Below are positions 1-11,559 of a stretch of DNA of 64,000 nt, piece by piece (the first letter of the stretch is position 1; each line of letters starts with the position of its first letter). Origin of the DNA: Acheta domesticus (taxonomy: Eukaryota > Arthropoda > Insecta > Orthoptera > Gryllidae). Made by a program: the position numbers and the translations under genes. The stretch lies in assembly GCA_031308135.1 (NCBI GenBank), contig JAHLJT010000631.1, positions 264,726,948-264,790,947 on the forward strand, given 5' to 3'. The notes beneath the pieces are model-generated. The model had not been told where the DNA came from, did no database searches, and worked only from the letters and a program-made list of their open reading frames with translations.

Positions 1-142
1 CTAAATCACCGACCGATTTACCTGTCGGCCTGCCGTGTTCTTTCTTAACAAGGTATCTCCCACCAGCAGTGCACGGCCCACAGCCGGGACAAGTTCCAAT
101 CCTCCAACTGGTCTCCCAGCATATATGGTAGTGTTGTGCAAG

Positions 143-180
<38 letters not shown>

Positions 181-443
181 GATAGGACAAGGAAGAGGAA
201 GGAAATATCGCGGGAGGTCCGTTTGTTAGGGTATTTCTCCGGCATTCGTTTGATGTTGATCGGAGAAACTATGGAAAACTTCCAATCAGAGCAGCCGGTC
301 GCTAGAATTTTCCTCCAGGCATCGGTTGAATTCTACATCTAACTGACAAGCTAGTGTTGAAAAATCCTGCCACCGTCGGGACTCGAACCTAGCACCTCTC
401 GGTCAGAGGCATTGCAGTGACATCAGTTGATGCACTGAGCCAC
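1..443 (-). mobile_element. tRNA-headed SINE, copy 1 (left end outside window)
   Basis: This is a copy of a ~570-bp SINE family whose tRNA-related head is at the right end, so it is read on the - strand. On that strand an A-box-like GGCTCAGTGC lies near 432-442 and a B box GGTTCGAGTCCC near 378-390, the two internal RNA polymerase III promoter elements. The body (180-350) matches the other copies at 6885, 9922, 12525, 18245 and 56040. A (GT)n tract at about 149-178 is part of the element body and also appears in other copies. It is inserted in the dispersed repeat that resumes at 445. Confidence 0.8.
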
Positions 444-444
444 C

Positions 445-1622
445 TATCCTGTTTGACATTTTTGAGAAAATGTTGAAAATGTCCCTGGGGTTTAATAAAA
501 AGTATCTCCAAAAATTAATGAATGTTTTTAAAAATCGCAGAACTTCGACTCAGACCAGATCGACAGGGGTTTATTCAGTTGAGCAAAAATTCTACACATA
601 GTTTAGGCGCTAGTGGTGTTCACATATGCCCAGACAGGCGGACACAGACAGATGGACGGACGAACGGACGTTAAAAAGTCAAAACACACATACACCCTTT
701 CGGTATCAGCAGGGCCATCGTTAGGCACAGGCAGACGAGGCTCGTGCCTCAGGGCCCCCCATGATCAAAGGGCCCCCACAGATAATAAAAAATATATAAC
801 AAAACTGAACTAGTGGTGTTAGAACAGCACGTACTTTACCGAATTATAAAAAACAGCTACGCAATATTAAGATATTGCATTTTCTGCGCTACTAACATCT
901 TAGCTATTGAGTTTTTCATTCCTATCGCACAAATAATTATATCCATCAAATTTCAGTATTGCTGAATGGCTGGTTAATATCAAAGGCAATGTTTTCCATG
1001 AGTGAGGTTTTTTTATTTGCTCCCAGAAGACACACAGCAATGTACGAACTCGGTGGAACCTACAATGTACAAACTCGTGGTGGCTAACCGCGCGTTGTCG
1101 CTAAGTTGCGAGCGCTAAGCGGAATTCCTTTGTAGCATTGTCGATAAGTTAAAGTGTGAGGAAGCAAAAATTGAATTAATATTGGCATTTCCAATAACAA
1201 ATTATATTTAAATCAATTATTTTTATTTTCCTTATACATACGTATATACGGAGTATTGTAAGAAGTGGCCGACATTTTTGTTTTAATTTTTGCAAAACCA
1301 GGCATTTTAACGAACATGAGACATGCACCATTCTCTTAAGCTACCTTTATGCTAAGGTCCCAATTTAATCAAAATTTCTGAGGTGTCTAAGAAAAAATGG
1401 TTTAAAGGAAATAAAAATTGCACATGTTTGACACAGAATATCGCAAAAATACGCATGTTTCCGAAAATTTGAATTAGGGGCCCCGAAATCTGAGTGCCTC
1501 GGGTACTTTCAAACCCAAAGACGGCCCTGGGTATCAGGGGACCCCAAAACGAGTACTTCCGTTAATATCTCGAAATAGATTTTTCCGCAGCATTACATAA
1601 CTTTGAGTAACTAACACGAGAA
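445..1622 (+). repeat. Dispersed repeat family (tail half), split by a hAT-type element
   Basis: The segments 445-709 and 1530-1622 match the tail half of the repeat seen complete at 1623-3240. They contain a GAAAATGTCCC-like start, a short array of GACG/GACA units near 640-670 (seen in most copies), the phrase TTTTTCGGTATCA and an end near GCATTACATAACTTT. The two segments join exactly once the inserted element at 710-1529 and one copy of its 8-bp duplication are removed. No coding capacity is credible; the short frames in it are incidental. Confidence 0.75.
710..1529. mobile_element. Non-autonomous hAT-type DNA transposon with 8-bp TSD
   Basis: The element starts CAGGGCCATCG (710) and ends CGGCCCTG (1529), giving terminal inverted repeats that begin CAGGGCC. 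It is flanked on both sides by the identical octamer GGTATCAG (702-709 and 1530-1537), an 8-bp target-site duplication typical of hAT transposons. Subterminal parts are also complementary: both arms carry GAGGC(A/T)C-type blocks next to runs of G or C. The 820-bp interior has no transposase and instead holds rearranged pieces of the dispersed repeat, including a head-like ACTAGTGGTGTTAGAAC near 811. The superfamily assignment rests on termini and TSD only. Confidence 0.85.
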
Positions 1623-3240
1623 AGTAACTGGTGGTGCTACAGAATGGCACAGACTTTCCCGTATTAGTTTTCAATTTCCTATAGTCTCAGCCAGCTATTC
1701 GGACTTTGTCGTAGTAAAATTTACTATTGTGTTGGCATGGGCTAGATTTATGGCCTTGCCCCATCTTGCCACCTGCCATTTAATGCACCCAACTTATTTT
1801 TAGGTTTTCTCAATTATTCGGTTTCCTAATGGTAGATTCAAAATATTGCTTTTAGAATATTAAAGAGGACTGAAACCTTGTCCTTTACGACAATTTTCAT
1901 TCATAAACTTGATACCGTTTTTAAGAAAAGGGTGTTTAAGCGTCTGTGGCAATGTGAAATATGAAGCCCTTTTTCACAGGAATCTTGAGAGTTTTTTTTT
2001 AAATTTATTTTAAGATATTTTAAGCTCTTCCATTCACAAATGCAATAATGTTTACAAATCGCTGCAAATGTGCATACAAGGCATGCGAAATATTTAAAAA
2101 ATACATTTGTGTAAATTTTGAAGAAAAACAACAAAATAATCAACAAAACTTTTTTGTTTCCTTAGACAGTGCATTTCACACTATACGTACAAAAACTTTG
2201 AACAAAAAATTTGGAACCTTTTCAGACAAAATTGGCGTTTGAGTGTTTCTGAAAATGCGAAATTTCGAGTTCATTTCCAAAAAAAATTTTTAGTTTTCGA
2301 AAAACTTTAAATGATATAATTTAAAGTACGTGTGCTCATAAATCTAATAATGTGAACAAATCGCCGATAATGTAAATACAAATAAACGACGTGACAGGCT
2401 ATTCAAAAAGTTTCATTTGTGTTATTTTCGCAAAAACAAAAGAATAGAGCAAAATAGCGTTTATGTCATCTCTTAAAGTACATTTCGCAATATCCCTACC
2501 AATAGTTTAAAGGAAAAAAATGGAGCCGATTTTGAAAAAATCTTGCTTTGTTATCTTTTAAAGTTGCATATATTGCACACAAGATTGCGCCATAACTACA
2601 AAAATTGTTTAAAAAAATTCATGATCTTAATGAAAGAACTAATTATGTACAACAAATTTCTTAGAAAGGAAAAGTCTCTATCGTCAATATTGTAGTTGTA
2701 GGAAACGCCGAAAAAATTCAATCTTTTGCAATTTTCGAAAATTCAGTTATCAGTGAAATCGGACCTAAGCCATGTGTATTTTATTCAATTTTTACGAGAA
2801 ATATAAAGAAAAAATTTGGAGCCATATTTGAGCAAATTTTTAAAATATCCGGGGGGGGTTCGTGTAATGTATCTCCAAAAAGTAATGCACGTTTTTGAAA
2901 ATTGCAGAGCTTCGAATGACAGTAGATCGACAGCTGTTTTTTGTTGTTGTTTTTTCCAGTTTGGAAAAATTTGTACGCAGTGTAAACGCTAGTGTTGTTC
3001 ACATACACCAGAGACACTGACGGACGCTTTTCCGTCAATCAATTTTTCGGTATTAAGGACCCACAAAACATGGATTCTGGCTACACCACGAGTTACAGGA
3101 AGTAATTTACTATACAACAACACGATTTATCCACATTTTCATTATCAGGACTCGGCTTTGAGAGTTTTCCTGCGCACGATATAACTTTCTCTTCGTATTA
3201 AGATTGAGAAGAGAGATAAAGTAAAATAAATGTTCACAAT
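1623..3240 (+). repeat. Dispersed repeat family, near full-length copy
   Basis: This copy joins the head (GGTGGTGCTACAGAATGG near 1630) to the tail (GGACCCACAAAACATGG near 3058, ending about 3240). In other places the two halves occur separately. The unit is about 1.6 kb and AT-rich, and repeatedly contains TTTGGAGCC, GTAGTTGTAGGAA, CGAAAATTC and a short GACGGAC array. Neither strand holds a long open frame. I cannot assign it to a known class; it lacks clear simple terminal repeats. Confidence 0.7.
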
Positions 3241-3830
3241 TTGAAATTCCATTAATAAAATATTAATTATATCGAATTTAAAAGTAACTACTTTTTCTGC
3301 CTACTGTTTTTTTATTTCTCTCTATCAGCAATGAAAACAAAGAGATGCACGTAGAAAATGCAGACACGAACAGAGAATCTTTGAAGCACTCTGTTCGAAA
3401 TCTTTACGTGCAGCACATAGGAATGTCAGCAATTCTGAATTAGTATTAGATAAAATATGCTCATTGCAAAAATATAAACACATTTAAATAAAAACTATTT
3501 TCAAAATTAATTAAATATATTTCCGGAAATAATTTCAAGAAATTTGGTAATTTGTGAAAATACCTTAATAATTAGCAAATAATAAATATACTGTTAAGCA
3601 GATATTAAATGATCAGCAAAATATGTAAAATACGTACTACAGTACAAACTTTGTAACGAAAAATTTAAATATTTTGTTAGGATTGCAACAGTTCGCCTAG
3701 ATTACAAAATGAGAACAGTAGACAAAACATATGTAATTACATTAGACCCGGACTTTAGCCATGAGATCGACAAGCAGTACCGCGAAACAGAATTTTGACG
3801 TTACTGAAGATCATTTTTTTTACATGACTA
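3241..3830. other. AT-rich intergenic DNA, nothing recognised
   Basis: The stretch is AT-rich, with no open frame of note, no tRNA boxes and no match that I can see to the repeats of this window. Confidence 0.6.
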
Positions 3831-3837
3831 GAGAAGT

Positions 3838-4832
3838 CTATTTATCCGATTTCAGTGTAAGATATGGCGTTAGATTCAGGGTGCATCTCGCCAGCACGCT
3901 ATTTTACCACTTTTTCAAATATGTCCGCAAGTATAAAAACATTTTAAAAATTCGATTCGGCTATTTTACTGGGAAAAGGATTAACCAGGTGAATTCTATC
4001 AAGGTGACAAACGCCGTTTTGAAATGATAAATCGAATCGTAGGATAAAAGAGCTCTTGCGTTATCTCCGCTTGTTTTTTTCCGGTAGTGAAATGGCAATG
4101 GAAGATCTTAGAAGTAAAATATATCTAAAATACGATGTGAGGAGATGGAATATGGGTGATATTTACGCAATTAGTTCGATTTTTTCTTTTTGAAATCAGC
4201 ACCAAAGCGGGATCGGTGTTTTCAGTGATACCTCAGACATTCTTATGATGGTATTCGAAGGAAGATGGAATATGTGAATAAGGTAATAGTTTTATACTAC
4301 TATTAAAGATGATACGAGACCGTTTACCCCTATTACAGCATCACTAGTTTCATATGTGGGGAAAAAATGTCTTGAGATGCGAAGTGACGGAAGCATCAAC
4401 GAAGTGACGGGGTGTCTGGCTTGCTGCCCCCGAAAGTTCAGCCTTCTTGCCCGTCGCCGCGCCGCGGCGGCCGCCGCCCGGCTCGCCTGTGCCGGCTTGA
4501 CCGCGCCGCCGGCCAACAATGAATGCCGGGATGTCCGGCGGCGTGGAAGGGGAATGGGGAGTGGGGTGAGGTGTTTTTCGAAATTTGACTTACCGTCGCT
4601 CCTATTTATCCGATTTGCATGTTTGACACGGCGTTGGATTCTGGAAGCGTGTCGCCATCGCGCTATAAGCCCACATTTTTTAAATTGTTCCCGGAAGTAC
4701 GAGAAAAATTTTAAAAATCGAGTTTCTGCTAGTTTTTTTGGAAAAAGGGCTTCGTAGCGTAAATTCTATTATAAACATGAGTCAAATGCCGTTTACAGAT
4801 CGAAAATCGGACCATTTGCTCAGACGTAATCG
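3838..4832 (+). repeat. Diverged direct repeat pair
   Basis: Segment 3838-4070 and segment 4600-4830 share CTATTTATCCGATT at their left ends. After that come a GGCGTT(A/G)GATTC block, a CATCTCGCCA/GTCGCCATCGCG block, a TTTTAAAAAT(T/C)GA block and a CAA(A/C)(T/G)GCCGTTT block. They are strongly diverged copies of one repeat in the same orientation, separated by unrelated sequence and a GC-rich patch. The small frames in both copies are not conserved as protein. Confidence 0.55.
4430..4565. other. GC-rich, CpG-rich patch
   Basis: A short block of GCC/GCG-rich sequence stands out from AT-rich surroundings and is open on both strands as Ala/Arg-rich nonsense. It may be a CpG-rich regulatory or first-exon region, but no splice signal or protein motif supports a gene. 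Confidence 0.4.
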
Positions 4833-4849
4833 GTAAAGTAAAATTCACT

Positions 4850-6090
4850 AAACTTGGTGCTGCCACGTGGTGGCGACAAATTGAACTAGTGTCGGTACAT
4901 TTAGCCTTAATTATCGTAGTCACACTCGCCTCTAATTTTCTGCTGGCCACTTGTTTATATTTCTTACATTGTTTTCTCATCTATTGTAATAAATGTAAAT
5001 TAAAAGTTTTCTCTTCGTAAACAATAAAAGTAAATGTGGAAAAACGTGTTTCCTTGGCAGGATATATTCACTCTATCATCCATGTGTTTCTAAATAAATC
5101 TTTCAACGTTTATAAATATTACTTTTAGCATTGTTATGAGTCATAGATTATCTCAGTATTAGTAGTAGAATAATATTTATTCATACAGTAAGAAAATAGA
5201 CCGAACATGATTTTTTTTATAAAAGCAAGTTCCTTAAATCTTTTCTGATAATTGATCATTAGCCAAACTGTCCTTCACACCTGTTTTTAAGTATTGATTG
5301 CAGTACGTAAAGACATGAGAGTTTTCCGAAATTATATGGTGGGGGTTCTGTTCCTGGAAATGTGAACCAATATAGATAATTAACATGGTTTTCAATTACT
5401 TCAGAAATCTTAATTTATAAGCATACGACAAAAGTTAAATTGTAATTACTGACGAAATAAATCGTCTGTAACAACGGATCGTTGTTCCGTGTCTCCAAGC
5501 TATGGGGAGTCTTTGAGTGAGGAGAAAATAAATATTTTTTTAATTATAAAGATTTGATTTGAAAATAATTGCGAAATTAAGCTTTTATAAGTGTATTTAT
5601 ATGTTTACTTTTCAAGTTGTTTTTATTTATAAACAGTATTCAACAATAACCAAACCTTACTCAATAGCACACGTTAGACATTCGTCGAAAAAACACGATT
5701 AAAGAAAAAAAAGATCCTTTGATGAGAAAATTATCAACAACTAGGAAAGAGATGGTTAGGTTGGAAGAAACAATAGTAATGGCCCATAATAATCTATTGT
5801 CCTGTCTCCCAAGTGTCTAGTTACGACACTAAGAATCCTCAAGAGTGGAGACATGAAGTTACTTTCTAACATGACAATTTAAGAAACTGTTTTAAAACGA
5901 GTAATTTCATGAAATTTATTATCAACCATCATTAAATAAATAGAATGTCAGTAATTTATTACTTCGAATTTTATTGACTTATTGCAGTTGGTAAGATAGG
6001 TTAGTGAATCAAATAACCAATGTAACATCACTAATATAAATATCATGTGTGAAATTTTTTTCTATTTACATACGTATTGATTTTAGGCAC
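4850..6090. other. AT-rich DNA, nothing recognised
   Basis: No gene, element end or RNA feature can be supported here. Confidence 0.6.
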
Positions 6091-6159
6091 TTCCTACGCA
6101 CAATACTTCCCTGAAATGCGTTTCCCGAAAAATGCGTTTGTTCTTAAATGAACTGATCT

Positions 6160-6515
6160 ATTTCCAGCCAGCAGTGAAATCGACGCTGATTTTCGGAACT
6201 GTTTCGGAGCCTCTTTTACCGGAAGAGGCAAGCTCCGAGAGGAAAGAAGTTTAAAGCCCTGCTCGCGACCGCGTAGCTGTCTCTCTCCTTCAACTAAATC
6301 CCATCGGTCGACTTGGCGACAGAGTTGGAACTTGTCGCCGATCTCAAGGTAGCCTGAGTACACTTCCCTGTCACGCACTTAAGCCGCTTTGCGTCGCGTC
6401 GGCGAGATTATCGGGCCGGGTGGTGCGGTTTCGGGGGAGGGGGGAGGGGCGAGGAGTGTGGGTTCGGTCTCGGCACCTCCCCAACCGCCGCAGTCCCGCC
6501 CAGCGTCCGGTTTCC
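6160..6515. other. GC-rich patch, possible CpG-type regulatory region
   Basis: Base composition rises sharply, with a purine-rich G run near 6430-6450 (GGGGGAGGGGGGAGGGGC). A 94-codon frame on the - strand (6094-6378) and others overlap it, but none shows a recognisable domain. It may be promoter or 5' untranslated DNA of an unseen gene. Confidence 0.35.
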
Positions 6516-6884
6516 ACGAACTTCGACATCTGACACTCATCTCTGTACATTACATAGAGAGTAAGTATAATCTCCATCAGAAGATGTTCTCTTAAAAGAA
6601 TGCAAAAAATATTCAATGTGTTGAAGATGATATGCTTTTACGTATTACTCAAATAATCGGTCACTCAATTAACTTATTATTCGATTGGATGAAACAGTAA
6701 ACCCATTTTCGCAAAAGGGGTTTTGACTATTAGAATTGGTGTAATGAGCGACAATAGAAAATTCAGTCGGATCACTTCGGCCACACGTCGCTCAGGCGTT
6801 CTTGAGGATCAGAGGTCGGAAGCGCTGTTTCCGCTCATTGAGCTCTAGGTTGATTACTTCCTCTTCCCGAGCGCTTTAACTGCT

Positions 6885-7133
6885 GTGGTCATTAGATCAG
6901 TAAGTGTACTGCATTTTTTTATACGGGAGGTGACGGTGTACATTCCTCGCTGAATGGTGAAGTCCAACTCGGACCTACAGGTCGGTTTGTGGGATTTTCC
7001 CCATCCAGGGTGTCGGCTTGCGAAGTTTTCCCATCTGCGGGTCACCGCCCCCGCCAAGACAAGTTCTAAACTCCCGACTCTTCCCGACCTACCGACACGT
7101 GTGGTAGTGTGTGTGTGTGAGTGTGTATGTGTA

Positions 7134-7175
<42 letters not shown>

Positions 7176-7482
7176 CGTGTGAGCGTGTTTAAGTAAGAAA
7201 TGAAGGTTGGTCAAAGAAGAGAAAATAAATATTTCGAGAGATTCATGGTCCGTTTGCCAGGTTCCTTCTCCGGCATTACCTTGGTGTTGGTCGGAGAAAC
7301 AACAGAAATCTACCTATCAGAGGAGATGACTGATAAAATTCTCCACAGGAAAGCGGCAGGATTAGACCTGGCTATCTAGCAAGTATCGAAAATCCTAACA
7401 CAATCGGGACTCGAACCCCAGGACCTCCTGCTCTGAGGTACTGTAGTGACATCCATTGATGCCCTGAGTCACCTCAGGCGGT
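6885..7482 (-). mobile_element. tRNA-headed SINE, full-length copy
   Basis: The distal end is the conserved GGTCATTAG(A/T) phrase near 6889, shared with the copies at 18245 and 10490. The tRNA-like head is at the right: B box (GGTTCGAGTCCC on the - strand, 7405-7418) and a decayed A box (GTGACTCAGGGC, 7461-7473). The body contains a TG microsatellite followed by a GA run (7107-7175). Its length of about 600 bp matches the + strand copy at 9922-10492. Confidence 0.85.
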
Positions 7483-8245
7483 GTGTGCCCTAGGTTCAAC
7501 TCACACGTTCACAGATATTCCTCGCTGCCGCGGCTGCGGAGAATCCCGAAGCATTACAAGAGAAAACGCCCGACCGGAATGTATCTCAAACACCACTGTG
7601 CATCAGCTTCATCAGTCAACTGCCGTGACCGGGCAAAAATATGTTTTTGGTTAAAAATGAAACTTCAAAATCAAATTTCTGAAATATGTGTGGAATTTGT
7701 ATCGTGCGCCAGGATCTAGAGAGAATTAAAAAAGGATATTGGAGGAGTAAAGGATTGATAAGGCGCGCGGGTTTAGTTAGAGATATTTTGCCTAATCCTT
7801 GAGAAAGATTGAAGAAGTAAATGAGACAGTGATACAGTATTGTATTAGTGGAAAGAAAATAAAGAAATATCCAAAGTGAAGGGAAGTGATCGAAGTGAGA
7901 AACGAACAATGGAGAGAATCGGGACGAAGCTAAATGGCAGTGGGAACTTGAACAGGATCGTGTCAAACTACATGAATTTGGAGAAAGGTGGATTGCGGAG
8001 ACGGACGACGGAGGATAAGGCGAGGGTGGCTATTGTGCTGCGAGACAAGACCGTGAAACAGATCAGAGAGTGACAGGTATCTGCGAGAGAGAACGGGGCA
8101 AGGCAAGGAGAGAAGAGGGAGGAAGAGGGAGTAAGGACTGAACAAGGAGAAATCCTCATTAACGAGCAGAGCACGATCAGGAGCATTGACTTGGATTGCG
8201 TAGGGGAAGCTGACAAATCCCACTACACAGTGCACAATATTTCCC
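7483..8245 (+). other. Unrecognised purine-rich region, possibly decayed coding DNA
   Basis: From about 7800 to 8170 the + strand is purine-rich and gives short charged peptides in shifting frames. One frame near 7925-8010 reads as a Lys/Glu/Trp-rich helical stretch (EAKWQWELEQDRVKLHEF) and then stops. That resembles a coiled-coil or gag-like fragment but is too short to assign. Antisense frames in the same interval look like shadows. Confidence 0.25.
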
Positions 8246-9555
8246 CTATTACAAGAAAATTACGTGGTACGTTTTCCTCTCAGATGGAGTAGAGACGACA
8301 TTCAGAGGAGCAGTGGATTCCTGAGTTACATGGCGAAGAATGGAGAGTGGAGAGGTATAACGCAAACTAGACTGCAAGGCGGCTTGTGCATCTCACCTGC
8401 TCTCGCATAAAACTCTGGGTACTTAGGTAACTTATAATAAAAAGCTTGGATAATCTCCCTTGCGCCCTTCGGATGCATTGGAAATAAGCTTAGCTTGGCT
8501 AGCTGATGCCATTTGAAAATAACACATTTTTAACCTAATAAAATAAATTCAATAGAAAGAGCGTAAATCATGACAGTAAATGTAAATTGAAATCAAGATT
8601 GAAATAAATGAAAGTTATTGAGTTGATATTGAAAGTGAGTGCATAAAATATGCACACTGAAGAACGGCTTTAAGATTAATAGTTAAAAAATTAAAAAGTG
8701 CAATTAATTATGCAAATTAAACAATATGAAATGAAAATGAAGTCATTGAAAATAATATTGAACTCTTATGTGATAGAGAAAGCTCAACAAACAAGTTAAA
8801 TAATTAAACATAAATAAATTGTATTGTGTACAAATATTGTGCAATAAAGCGTAGCAAAATAATCAATTAAAGCATTAAGACATCTGTTAAGTTGCACGTC
8901 AATGAGAACGACATTGAATTGGAGTTATTATAATGTTTAATGAATGCTATTATGTCTGTGATAAAACTCAAGATACACGTTAAACAACTGAACATTAATC
9001 ATTTAAATCATAAATTTAATACAAACACTGAAGTGCACGTTAAAAAATTAATAAACAATTGGAACATAGCACTAATGCTAGTTAAAGAATATGTCCTGAA
9101 AGTGAAAATAATTTAAATGAATAAGGGCACAATGAAGGCTGTATTGACCATATAATTAACCTGAAATTGCTGGTCAACGATTCCAATATGAGTTTATAGT
9201 CGAAATTCCCAAGTACGACGGAAAATGATTCAAGTTTGTGCAGGATATATTTAACAAGTTTCCTTCTGTAGTTGCCGTGTAGAAATATATTATGCTGAAC
9301 TGCAAGAATGCTTTGATAGCATTAAAAGATTGGCATAATCCCATAGTAATAATGAATCCACTTGTCTCATATTATTAGAGTGTAACATTGCTGTCAATTT
9401 GTGCCACACCTGAACCGAGCAATTTGGAGAGCTCTCGCTTAAAGCTCCAATGCGACAATCTGAGAAGTAGTACTCTTTTTTTGTTGTTGTTATATAAGAT
9501 CGAATTAACATCGAGGTCATTCGCAACCACTATTGGATTTAACGTTATGGTAACT
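8246..9555. other. AT-rich DNA, nothing recognised
   Basis: Very AT-rich sequence without a credible gene, repeat end or RNA feature. Confidence 0.6.
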
Positions 9556-9559
9556 GTGA

Positions 9560-9735
9560 AGATGACATGATATGGCGATGAAAGGGGTAAAGGACGAACA
9601 CAAATACAACCATGCTCGGGGCGAGACACGAACCTGCGACCCTTCGGTCCGAGATCGCTACGACAATACTGCTTTAACGATCTCGGCCACTGGAGTAGTA
9701 CTCCTTGTCGCGAAGACTAATCACTGCTCCTCGTC
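9560..9735 (-). mobile_element. Second tRNA-derived SINE type (Ser/Leu-tRNA-like)
   Basis: On the - strand the sequence GTGGCCGAGATCGTT (9676-9690) resembles the A box of a class II tRNA, and GGTTCGTGTCTC (9623-9634) resembles a B box. The spacing is a little longer than in an ordinary tRNA, as in Ser/Leu types. The arms do not close into a full cloverleaf and the 3' part runs on into unrelated sequence, so this is a SINE head rather than a functional tRNA gene. Confidence 0.6.
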
Positions 9736-9921
9736 ACACACCAGGGTAAAGGCTGACAGTTATAGGAACACGAGTACATTCCCACAACATGGTTCATGAC
9801 TTTCTTTTTACATTACAATGACAAAATAATTAATGAAGCTTTTTTATCGCAATCCCTTGGTGTTTAATTAACTCGAATTATCGCTAATACTTTCAAACAG
9901 TTTGTAGGTCATGACATTTAC

Positions 9922-10492
9922 CGGCTTAGCTGGCTCAGGGCATCAACTGATGTGATAGCATTGCCTCTGATTGGGTGATTCTAGGGTTGAGTCCCGATGG
10001 TGACCGTTTTTCGATACTAGCTACATAGATATGTATCTCTGATCGGTATCATCCGTGGTCTCTGTTGTGTCGTAGTACAGTAGATATATAGCTATGTCGA
10101 ATTCAGTCTCTGTCTGCAAGAGAATTCCAGCGGTTGGCTGCTCTGATCGGTAGTTTTCCATGGTTTCTCCAATCAATACCAGGCGAAATTCGGAGTAGTA
10201 CCCTAAGAAATGTACCACGGATTGCGTCGTTCCTCTTCTTTGTTCTATCCTCACTCCTTCCTTACACACTGTCATTTACATGCACTACACCACTACACAT
10301 GCAGCGAGACCGGTCGGAAGCTTAGAGATGCTACCGGCTGGAGAGGTTTCTCGTTGGCGAGAGATACCTAGTTAGCGAAAACACCGCTAGGCGACGGGTA
10401 GCTCGGTGCCGGATCTCATCATCCAGCGGGGGACGATCACTGCCTTCTCCCGAGGAAAAAAATGCACTTCCTTCACAGAACTAATGACCTCG
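9922..10492 (+). mobile_element. tRNA-headed SINE, full-length + strand copy
   Basis: This is the best reference copy of the family in the window. The A box TGGCTCAGGGC is at 9931-9941 and the B box GGGTTGAGTCC at 9984-9994. The common body follows (CTGATCGGTAGTTTTCC, TTCTCC(A/G)ATCAA, CCACGGA and CACTACACCACTACAC). The distal end CATCCAGCGGGGGA...CTAATGACC is at 10425-10492. About 570 bp in total, which is long for a SINE. The frames inside it are not genes. Confidence 0.85.
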
Positions 10493-10654
10493 ACGCTCCC
10501 GAAATCACTTATCAATTAATAAATCAATGCTACTCTTGTACTTACGTAAGATTGGTTGCCTCTAATTAACATTCCTTTTTCTATTCAAAGTGTTGCGGAT
10601 CTTCTTCCATGTTCGTTTCTTGAAACATAAATGCAAAGTTACTGGCTGTGTCTC

Positions 10655-10775
10655 AGGGGCCTTTAGAGTACAGGAGCCGGTGAGAGCAGCTGGGACGGAA
10701 TCAAGGCCTCCGGATCGATAGGTGGCCCAGTAACCGAGCGAGCTACGCTGTCCTCCATTCCCCTTCCCACTGGCA
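10655..10775 (-). mobile_element. Possible third tRNA-like SINE fragment
   Basis: The - strand carries TAGCTCGCTCGGTTA (10731-10745), very like a tRNA A box and D arm. It is followed at tRNA-like spacing by GGCCTTGATTCCGTCC (about 10692-10707), a decayed B box. No anticodon arm is convincing. It may be a degenerate SINE or tRNA pseudogene. Confidence 0.4.
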
Positions 10776-11555
10776 AATCCAGGTGGAGCAAGCGGGGTCA
10801 TGACTCTCGTCCTAAATCTAATATTATTTTGTACTTTTCCTCTTTTCAATGAAAACAATTACCAACGTATTGACAGCATCACATTCAAAGGGGTATTCCT
10901 ACTACGTTTTCACTATTGCACACTGACATTTTTTTATCTCTATACAGTACTATCAAAACCCGGCAGACGTTGTTCTGCCCTTCCTCTTTCCCCCTTCCAT
11001 TTACGTTTCTCACAGTGTTTCCCTCGCTCCTTCACACTGTCCCTGTCTATCGTCTCTGTGTGTCTCTGTTTCTGCCACTCTCTATCCCTCTCATTCACAT
11101 TTACTTGCAGATTCTGCACTTCTCTGAGCAGGTGAGGTACTATCGGGAAGCGCCGGACCAGCAAAAACGTAATAGAATGTTCAGAAACAGTTCATTCTGT
11201 AGATTGCGGTGTGAGAAACGTTTCTTTGAAGCGGCCTCACAATTTTTGCTTTTAAGACCCTTGAACGCCTTGTTTAAGAGTTACTTAACAATATAGATTC
11301 AAAATGCTGCCGGGTGTGTTGCAGGTTACATTGATATGAAAATGTAGTGGATATGTAGTGAATATGTAGCGCCACAGTAAAGTTACAATGGGATAGCTAT
11401 AGTGGAGTTACAACAGAATTAACAACACAAACCTTCTCGGTGAAAAAAACACTTAGAAGTGCCAACTTTTATGGAGATCGGTCCAACAGTGTTGGAGATA
11501 TGCTGTTATATACATACCATCATCCTGTTTATTATATATATAAATTTGCGTAACT
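10776..11555. other. No gene recognised; CT-rich tract inside
   Basis: A CT-rich stretch (about 10975-11110) gives long Ser/Leu/Phe-rich frames on the + strand that are composition artefacts. Nothing else stands out. Confidence 0.5.
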
Positions 11556-11559
11556 GCCA

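Noticed and set aside
35..342. Short frames at the left edge
   Set aside because: They lie within a SINE and its GT microsatellite.
4292..4757. Ala/Arg-rich frames on both strands
   Set aside because: Caused by the CpG-rich patch; neither has protein similarity nor splice context.
9600..9700. Possible tRNA gene on the - strand
   Set aside because: A and B boxes are recognisable but the acceptor and anticodon stems do not pair properly; better explained as a SINE head.
10800..11296. 111- and 126-codon + strand frames
   Set aside because: Overlapping frames in a CT-rich stretch; Ser/Leu/Phe/Cys-rich with no domain.
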